Positions 58,671 to 64,000 of a stretch of 64,000 bases of DNA are shown here, piece after piece. The stretch comes from Streptomyces anulatus. Its GTDB lineage: Bacteria; Actinomycetota; Actinomycetes; Streptomycetales; Streptomycetaceae. Position numbers and translations under genes: made by a program. The notes under the pieces are model-generated. The model was not told the DNA's origin. It did no database searches and saw nothing but the letters and a program-made list of their open reading frames with translations. The first letter of the stretch is position 1, and each line of letters opens with the position of its first letter. The DNA is taken from contig NZ_BMVK01000003.1 in assembly GCF_014650675.1 (NCBI RefSeq), positions 310,001 to 374,000 of the forward strand. The letters run 5' to 3'.

Positions 58671-59900
58671 GTGAGCGACCTTGTGACGTTCGATGTGACC
58701 AACCCGTTGTTCAAGTCCAACCCCCATGACTTCTATACCCGGTTACGGGAATCGGGCCCCGCACACCAGGTGCACCTGCCGGGCTACGGCGACATCTGGC
58801 TCGTCACCGGCTACGCGGACGCCCGCGCGGCGCTCGCCGACCCGAGCCTCTCCAAGGCACCGGCCAATGTGCCCGAGCGGCTGCGGAGCGCCATGGCGGA
58901 GGCCGGCGGGCAGGACAACTTCCAGCTGATGGCGCACATGCTCAACAGCGACCCGCCCGACCACACCCGGCTGCGCAAGCTGGTGGTCCGGGCGTTCACC
59001 GCCCGGCGGGTGCGTGAGCTGCGCCCCCGGATCCAGGAGATCACCGATGCGCTGCTCGACGAGGTGGCGGCGAAGGGCAGCGCCGATCTGATCGACGATC
59101 TCGCGTTCCCCCTGCCGATCACGGTGATCTGCGAGCTCCTCGGCGTACCGACGGCCGACCGGGACGACTTCCGACGCTGGACCTCGATCCTGGTCTCCGA
59201 GGACGAGGAGTTGCTGCCCCAACTACAGGATTCATTCGAGCAACTGAGCGCCTACATGACCGACCTGGTGAAGCGCAAGCATACCGAGCCGGACGACGGG
59301 CTGCTCTCCGCACTGGTGTCGGTCGCCGAGGGCGGCGACTCCCTCGACGACGACGAAGTCGTGTGGATGGCCTTCCTGTTGTTGGTGGCCGGGCACGAGA
59401 CCACCGTGAATCTCATCGGCAACGGCATGCTCGCCCTTTTGAACAACCCCGAGCAGCTCGCCGTCCTGCGCGCCGACGAGTCGCTGCTCCCCGCGGCGGT
59501 GGAGGAGATGCTCCGCTACGACGGTCCGGTGGAGACGGCCACCTGGCGTTTCACGACCGGCCCGGTCAAAGTCGGTGACGTGGAGATTCCCGCGGACCAG
59601 TCGCTCCTGGTCGTACTGGCCTCCGCCAACCGCGACCCGTCCCGCTTCGCCGGTCCCGGCAGCTTCGACATCTCCCGCGAGGACAACCAGCACGTTGCCT
59701 TCGGGCACGGCATCCACTACTGCCTGGGGGCCCCGCTGGCCCGCCTCGAGGGTCAGATCGCGATCGGGTCCGTGCTGCGGCGGCTGCCCGAGGTGCGGCT
59801 CGCCGTGGACGGGGGAGAGCTTGAGTGGCGACTGGGCGTCGTCATGCGCGGATTGCAGAACCTCCCCGTCCGCTTCACCCCCGGCGGCCGGGAACGCTGA
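58671..59900 (+). CDS. Cytochrome P450 (P450-1)
   Basis: 409 aa actinobacterial CYP. I-helix LLVAGHETTVNLIG, K-helix EEMLR (ExxR), haem loop FGHGIHYCLGAPLAR with Cys ~351. GTG 58671 after GAGGAGA. Soluble and would need ferredoxin partners, none nearby. Possible alkyl-chain hydroxylation or desaturation (inference). Confidence 0.92.
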   Translation: MSDLVTFDVTNPLFKSNPHDFYTRLRESGPAHQVHLPGYGDIWLVTGYADARAALADPSLSKAPANVPERLRSAMAEAGGQDNFQLMAHMLNSDPPDHTRLRKLVVRAFTARRVRELRPRIQEITDALLDEVAAKGSADLIDDLAFPLPITVICELLGVPTADRDDFRRWTSILVSEDEELLPQLQDSFEQLSAYMTDLVKRKHTEPDDGLLSALVSVAEGGDSLDDDEVVWMAFLLLVAGHETTVNLIGNGMLALLNNPEQLAVLRADESLLPAAVEEMLRYDGPVETATWRFTTGPVKVGDVEIPADQSLLVVLASANRDPSRFAGPGSFDISREDNQHVAFGHGIHYCLGAPLARLEGQIAIGSVLRRLPEVRLAVDGGELEWRLGVVMRGLQNLPVRFTPGGRER

Positions 59901-59962
59901 CTCCGCGTGCGGCAGCCGAGGCGGCTGCCCGCGCCGGCGGGGCGGCCCCGGGCAGGTCTTCC

Positions 59963-60955
59963 TCAGTCCTGCGCGGGGCCGTCGTCCTCGTATCGGGCGA
60001 GCATCTCGGCGAGCGTGCGCCGCAGCGTCTCCCGGAGCTCCGGCGGCCCCACCACCTCCGCGCCCAGGCCCAGCGAAAGCAGCGCGGGGAGCGCCCGTTC
60101 GGCGGACTCGACGGGAACCACCACCCGCGTCCAGCCGTCCGCGTCGGGGAGGCCCGCCGACTCCTCCGCGGCCCGCGCCGCCGCCGATTCGAGGACCTGC
60201 CCGAGACTCCTGAGCGCCTCGGGCGACAGGCGCAGCACCGCCTGGTCCAGGTACCGGCGTGCGTCGAAGCCCGCCAGGTACTCGCGCCAGTGCACCGCCA
60301 GGTCGAATCCGGCAGGCCGCGTGAACGACTCCGTCAGAGGCTCCAGTTCAGTGATCCGGGAGACCCGATAGGTGCGGACGCCACGTGCCGACCCCGCAAC
60401 CAGATACCAGCGGCCCGCCTTGAGGACCACTCCGTACGGGTCCACGATCCTGATCACCTCGTGCGGTGTGGCCCAGCGTTCGTACCGGATCCGCACCCGC
60501 TGCTGGTTCCATACCGTGCCCGCCACCGTGGCCAGCAGGGGGGTCACCTCGGAGTCCTGGTACCAGCCGGGGACGTCGACGTAGATCCGCTGCCGGGCCT
60601 GCTCGGCGCGCTCGCGCATCTCGGGCGGCAGGGAGGCGGTCAGCTTCAGCTGCGCCTCGGCCGCCACGGAGCCGAGCCCGAGGTCCGCCGCGGCCCCGGG
60701 CAGCCCGGTCAGGAACAGGGCCCTGGCCTCGTCGGCGGTAAGTCCGGTGAGCCGGGTCCGGTAGCCCTCCAGCAGGCGGTATCCACCGTCCGGGCCGGAC
60801 TCGCCGTACAGCGGGATACCGGAGGCGACGAGCGAGTCCATGTCCCGGTAGACGGTGCGCACCGACACCTCAAGGGTCTCCGCCAGTTCCCGTGCGGTCA
60901 TCCGGCCTCGCGTCTGCAGGAGCAACAGGATGCTCACCAACCGACTAGCCCGCAT
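59963..60955 (-). CDS. WYL-domain transcriptional regulator
   Basis: 330 aa. N-terminal DeoR-like HTH_11 (RLVSILLLLQTRGRMTARELAETLEVSVRTVYRDMDSLVASGIPLYGESGPDGGYRLL, ~5-65) and a WYL ligand domain (~140-225, ...PYGVVLKAGRWYLVAGSARGVRTYRVSRITEL) plus WCX-like C-terminus. Divergent from the MFS gene across a 13-bp inverted repeat, so it likely controls the exporter. Confidence 0.88.
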   Translation of the reverse strand: MRASRLVSILLLLQTRGRMTARELAETLEVSVRTVYRDMDSLVASGIPLYGESGPDGGYRLLEGYRTRLTGLTADEARALFLTGLPGAAADLGLGSVAAEAQLKLTASLPPEMRERAEQARQRIYVDVPGWYQDSEVTPLLATVAGTVWNQQRVRIRYERWATPHEVIRIVDPYGVVLKAGRWYLVAGSARGVRTYRVSRITELEPLTESFTRPAGFDLAVHWREYLAGFDARRYLDQAVLRLSPEALRSLGQVLESAAARAAEESAGLPDADGWTRVVVPVESAERALPALLSLGLGAEVVGPPELRETLRRTLAEMLARYEDDGPAQD

Positions 60956-60969
60956 GGATGAAGAGTATG

Positions 60970-61000
60970 CGGGTCACTGACAGTAGGTGTCAGTGACCCG
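60970..61000. promoter_or_regulatory. WYL regulator operator
   Basis: Perfect 13-bp inverted repeat with a 5-bp spacer (core TGACA-GTAGG-TGTCA) in the 93-bp divergent intergenic region between regulator and exporter. Confidence 0.7.
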
Positions 61001-61048
61001 GACCTAGCCTCGGACCCGTTCACTCGACGAAGGATGGAAGACCACGAC

Positions 61049-62542
61049 ATGACCAGTCCACAGACTGCCGCTCGCGCAGCCGACCGCCCCTCCTGGGCAG
61101 CCTTAGCCGTCGTCCTCATCGGCGGCTTCATCGCCTTCCTGGACTTCTTCATCGCCAATGTCGCCATCCCGTCCATCCAGAGCGACCTGGGCGCCAGCCC
61201 GCCCGAGACACAGCTCGTCATGGTGGGCTACGGCGCCGCCCTCTGCGTGGGACTGATCACCGGCGGGCGGATGGGTGACATCTACGGCCCCCGCCGGATG
61301 TTCCTGGTCGGTCTCGCCCTCTTCACCGTCGCGTCGGCGGCGTGCGGATTCGCACCCTCCATCTGGTTCCTCATCGTCGCCCGCGTCATCCAGGGGCTGG
61401 CCGCGGCGATGCTGGCCCCGCAGGTGCTCGCCATCGTGAGCCACGTCTACACCGGTGAGGCCAGGGGCCGGGCCTTCAGCGCGTACGGGCTCATGCTGGG
61501 CCTGTCCGGTCTGTGCGGGCAGGTCATCGGCGGCGTGCTGATCGCCCTCGACATCGCCGGGCTCGACTGGCGGACCGTCTTCCTGATCAACATCCCGATC
61601 GGCCTGGTGATCCTCGCCCTGACACCCCGGACCGTCCCCGACATCCGCACCCAGTCCGGCGTCAGGCTGGACCTGGCGGGCGCCGCGCTGGCCAGCGTGA
61701 GCCTCGCCGCCGTGGTGCTGCCGCTGCTGGAGGGCCGGGAGCAGGGCTGGCCGCTGTGGGCGTGGCTGTCGCTGATCGCGGCCGTGCCGTTGTTCGCCCT
61801 GCTCATCACCCACCAGCGGCGGCTCGCCGCGAAGAACGCGGCGCCGCTGATCGACCCGGGACTGTTCCGTGAGCGCGGCTTCACCGTCGGCATCACCGCG
61901 TACTTCGTCTACTTCATGTCGATGGGCTCCTTCTTCCTGCTGTTCGCGATCTACATGCAGGAAGGCAGGGGCTGGGAACCGCTGTCGTCGGGGCTGCTCT
62001 TCACCACGATGAGCGCGGGCTTCTTCGGCTCGTCGTTCCTCGCCGGAAGGATTGCCGCGCGCATCGGCAACCAGGTCATCGCCCTCGGCGCGGGGCTGGT
62101 CGCGATCGGCTACGGGACCGTCGGCGTGATCGTCGCGCAGATCGGCGTGGACGGCACCGCCGGCTGGGTCGCCCCCGGTCTGCTGGTCGCCGGCTTCGGC
62201 ATGGGCCTGGTCGCCGCACCCCTGCCGGGTGCCGCCATGGCCGGGGTCGACCCGAAGCACGCCTCGTCGGCGTCCGGTGTGCTCTCCACGGCGATGGAAG
62301 GCGGCGCGGCGCTCGGTGTCTCGCTCGTCGGTCTCGTCTTCTTCGGCACCATCGGGGATTCACCCGCGCTCGACGCGTACCCCAAGGCCTTCTACCTGAG
62401 CATCGCCGTCATCGTGGCCTTCCCGGTCATCGTCACCCTGCTCGTCCAGGCGCTGCCGAAGCCGGGCTCGACCGCCCCGGGCACGGCCGCGGGCGAGGTG
62501 GACGGAGAAGAAGCCGGCGCGATGGAGCAGCCGGTGCTCTGA
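61049..62542 (+). CDS. MFS drug exporter, DHA2 (EmrB/QacA) family
   Basis: 497 aa, about 14 membrane helices. LDFFIANVAIPSIQSDLG (motif D-like), GGRMGDIYGPRRMFLVG (motif A), and a C-terminal acidic tail. ATG 61049 preferred (GGAAG 8 nt upstream) over ATG 61034. Likely export or self-resistance for the cluster product (inference); a general drug pump is the alternative. Confidence 0.88.
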   Translation: MTSPQTAARAADRPSWAALAVVLIGGFIAFLDFFIANVAIPSIQSDLGASPPETQLVMVGYGAALCVGLITGGRMGDIYGPRRMFLVGLALFTVASAACGFAPSIWFLIVARVIQGLAAAMLAPQVLAIVSHVYTGEARGRAFSAYGLMLGLSGLCGQVIGGVLIALDIAGLDWRTVFLINIPIGLVILALTPRTVPDIRTQSGVRLDLAGAALASVSLAAVVLPLLEGREQGWPLWAWLSLIAAVPLFALLITHQRRLAAKNAAPLIDPGLFRERGFTVGITAYFVYFMSMGSFFLLFAIYMQEGRGWEPLSSGLLFTTMSAGFFGSSFLAGRIAARIGNQVIALGAGLVAIGYGTVGVIVAQIGVDGTAGWVAPGLLVAGFGMGLVAAPLPGAAMAGVDPKHASSASGVLSTAMEGGAALGVSLVGLVFFGTIGDSPALDAYPKAFYLSIAVIVAFPVIVTLLVQALPKPGSTAPGTAAGEVDGEEAGAMEQPVL

Positions 62543-62566
62543 CTCCGGCCCCCGCGCACAAGGAAG

Positions 62567-62604
62567 CCGGGCTTCACCACCCGCGACCCGGTGGTGAAGC
62601 CCGG
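62567..62604. terminator. Bidirectional terminator between MFS and P450-2 genes
   Basis: 14-bp perfect stem with a 10-nt loop, then TGCTTT, between convergent genes. Confidence 0.8.
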
Positions 62605-62623
62605 TGCTTTCCGGGTCCGGCGG

Positions 62624-63829
62624 CTACCAGCTGACCGGCAGCGAGTCCAGACCGTGGAACACCGTCTCCTTGCGGAAGAGGGCGTTGACGTCGTCCGTGG
62701 CCAGCTTCAGCCCGGGGAAGCGCTCGAAGAGCGACGTGAGCGCGAGCTCCATTTCGAGCCGGGCGAGCGGAGCACCCAGGCAGTAGTGCGGGCCGAGCCC
62801 CCACTGGAGATGCGCACTGGTGTCCCGGTGGACGTCGATGCGGCCCGCGTCGGCGAAGACGGACTCGTCGTGGTTGGCGGCCGGGATGGAGATGACCACC
62901 GCGTCCCCCTTGTGCACGGCCACCCCGCCGAGCTCCATGTCCTCCAGGGCGACGCGCAGGATGGCGTCCTGGGACAGCGACCAGAACCGCATGGACTCCT
63001 CGATGTACCGGGGGACCAGCGCGGCCGGATCGGCCAGCACCTGGGCGCGCAGCCCGGGGTCCTGGAGCAGGCTGAGGACGCTCAGCGCGATCTGGTTGGT
63101 GGTGGTCTCGTGGCCCGCCACCAGGACCAGCCTGGCGATGCCCACGATCTCGTCCCGGGTGATCTCGCCCGCGGCCCTCCGGGCGGCGAGCCGGCCCATC
63201 AGGTCGTCCCCCGGCTTCCGGAGACCGCGGTCGGCCATGTCCTCCAGGTACCGCGTCATCTCGAGAAACGCCGTGTACGAAGCGGCGGGGTCACCCTGGG
63301 AGAGGGCACCGCGCGTCTTCTCCGTGAAGAACTCCGAGTCCTCGTCGGGGACACCGAGCACCCGTGCGATGACGAGCGTCGGCAGCCGCATCGAGAAGAC
63401 ATCATGCAGATCCGCGCGCTGCGGCAACGCCGCCAGCTCGTCCAGCAGTTCGTCGACGAGCCGCTGGATCGCCGGACGCATGGACCGCACCTTGCGGGCG
63501 GTGAACTCCGACGCGATCATCCCGCGCAGCCTGCTGTGCTCCGGATCGTCCATGCGGAGGAAGGAGCTCGGGCGGCCCTCCTGGGGCACCTGAAGCCGTG
63601 CCGGAGCGCCCGGCGCGAGCTCGTCGGCGCTCAGCCTCGGGTCCTTCAGCGCCTGGTGCACATCGGGATAACGGGTCACCAGCCAGGCGAGCTGGGAGCC
63701 CATCGTGCCGGCGGGGATCCGGACAGCGCTGGGCGGCCGCTCCCGCAGTTCGGCCAGAATCCCCGCCGGGCAGCCGGAAGGTGTGCGGGAAAAGGGCCAG
63801 TCGAGGACGTCCTCTTGCGTGTCGAGCAT
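62624..63829 (-). CDS. Cytochrome P450 (P450-2)
   Basis: 401 aa CYP. I-helix VAGHETTTNQIAL, K-helix ESMR, haem loop with Cys ~350 in WGLGPHYCLGAPLAR, where the usual first Phe of the haem motif is Trp. ATG 63829 with GAGG upstream; a TTG at 63850 is less likely. Its promoter has a four-copy SARP box, tying it to the azoxy cluster. Confidence 0.92.
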   Translation of the reverse strand: MLDTQEDVLDWPFSRTPSGCPAGILAELRERPPSAVRIPAGTMGSQLAWLVTRYPDVHQALKDPRLSADELAPGAPARLQVPQEGRPSSFLRMDDPEHSRLRGMIASEFTARKVRSMRPAIQRLVDELLDELAALPQRADLHDVFSMRLPTLVIARVLGVPDEDSEFFTEKTRGALSQGDPAASYTAFLEMTRYLEDMADRGLRKPGDDLMGRLAARRAAGEITRDEIVGIARLVLVAGHETTTNQIALSVLSLLQDPGLRAQVLADPAALVPRYIEESMRFWSLSQDAILRVALEDMELGGVAVHKGDAVVISIPAANHDESVFADAGRIDVHRDTSAHLQWGLGPHYCLGAPLARLEMELALTSLFERFPGLKLATDDVNALFRKETVFHGLDSLPVSW

Positions 63830-63880
63830 TCTCGTACCTCGCTTGTCCAAGTGGGTGACGCGGACCGTGCCTGGTCACCC

Positions 63881-63934
63881 ACTATTCGTGGACATGCTGA
63901 CGCCCTGCTGACCCCTGTCTGACGCCGGACTGAC
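63881..63934 (-). promoter_or_regulatory. SARP box and promoter of P450-2
   Basis: Four minus-strand GTCAG copies at exact 11-bp spacing (plus CTGAC at 63897, 63908, 63919, 63930), 8 bp, then -10 AATAGT (63886-63881). Most regular array in the window. Confidence 0.8.
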
Positions 63935-64000
63935 AGGGGTCAGTCCCTGGGGTCACGGCCCTGGCGCATTCCGTTCGGCGGCCATGGAAAGCCGCCGAGA
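63935..64000. other. Right edge, no gene seen
   Basis: Short non-coding stretch upstream of the P450-2 promoter. A further inverted CAGT/ACTG element borders the repeat array. Nothing else visible before the window ends. Confidence 0.4.

Noticed and set aside
39680..64000. Insertion sequences or transposase remnants around the cluster
   Set aside because: I found no transposase-like frame or terminal inverted repeats; all large inverted repeats are at gene ends and look like terminators or operators.

Overview
The window is high-GC DNA with Streptomyces-type gene content and order: paa and bkd operons, FhaA/FhaB-PP2C-RodA-PbpA-PknB, class E sortases, crgA, TerD and a gamma-butyrolactone-receptor-like regulator. 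From memory of the S. coelicolor map, the 1-39.7 kb part matches the conserved chromosome core close to oriC. Many genes start with GTG and overlap the previous stop by 4 nt.

Left part (1-39.7 kb, housekeeping). It opens with moeA (cut by the window edge) and a mobA fusion. A branched-chain 2-oxoacid dehydrogenase operon (E1alpha-E1beta-E2) follows, divergent from an Lrp-type regulator. Next are a PaaR-type TetR regulator divergent from paaN, an SpoU methyltransferase/HTTM/DUF5819 operon, and the paaABCDE ring-1,2-epoxidase operon. A miscellaneous stretch holds an acyl-CoA dehydrogenase, rhodanese, J-domain protein, DUF2252, HxlR, a TetR regulator and tRNA-Leu. The growth/division signalling locus follows (fhaA, fhaB, PP2C phosphatase, RodA/FtsW, pbpA, pknB). 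After it come three class E sortases with a glutamine amidotransferase, a DUF881 protein, crgA, a rhomboid protease, a cyclophilin, DUF5324 and TerD. One palindrome, ACCGA-N4-TCGGT, lies before paaA, between paaR and paaN, and before the bkd-like operon, which suggests one shared PaaR regulon.

Right part (39.8-63.9 kb, biosynthetic cluster). The genes match the logic of valanimycin biosynthesis: a second seryl-tRNA synthetase (VlmL-like), a seryl-tRNA-dependent transferase (VlmA-like), a flavin-dependent amine N-hydroxylase (VlmH-like) with its flavin reductase (VlmR-like), a small membrane protein (VlmO-like) plus a diiron enzyme (VlmB-like), and a lipid-kinase homologue plus MmgE/PrpD pair (VlmJ/VlmK-like). 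Added to these are KAS III, KAS II, an ACP, a START-like protein, an aldehyde-dehydrogenase-family enzyme and a class III aminotransferase. I infer that they build a fatty-acid-derived alkylamine, so the product is probably a long-chain aliphatic azoxy compound. Two P450s, a SnoaL-like protein, an MFS exporter with a WYL regulator, a SARP and an XRE regulator complete the region.

The most striking observation is a pair of 88-nt class II tRNA-like genes (39790-39877 and 53981-54068). They have serine-type acceptor ends (G73, perfect acceptor and T stems) but anticodon loops that do not look fit for normal serine decoding. Each has a rho-independent terminator behind it. Each is preceded by the same promoter architecture: three direct repeats of (G/A)TCAG every 11 bp, then 8 bp, then a -10 hexamer with A at position 2 and T at position 6. 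This is the classic SARP box. The same box precedes the 11-gene main operon, the kinase/PrpD pair and the last P450. I propose that the cluster makes its own pathway-controlled seryl carrier tRNAs, charged by the cluster SerRS and consumed by the VlmA-like transferase. The sequence supports the promoter and RNA-structure parts; the function is inference.
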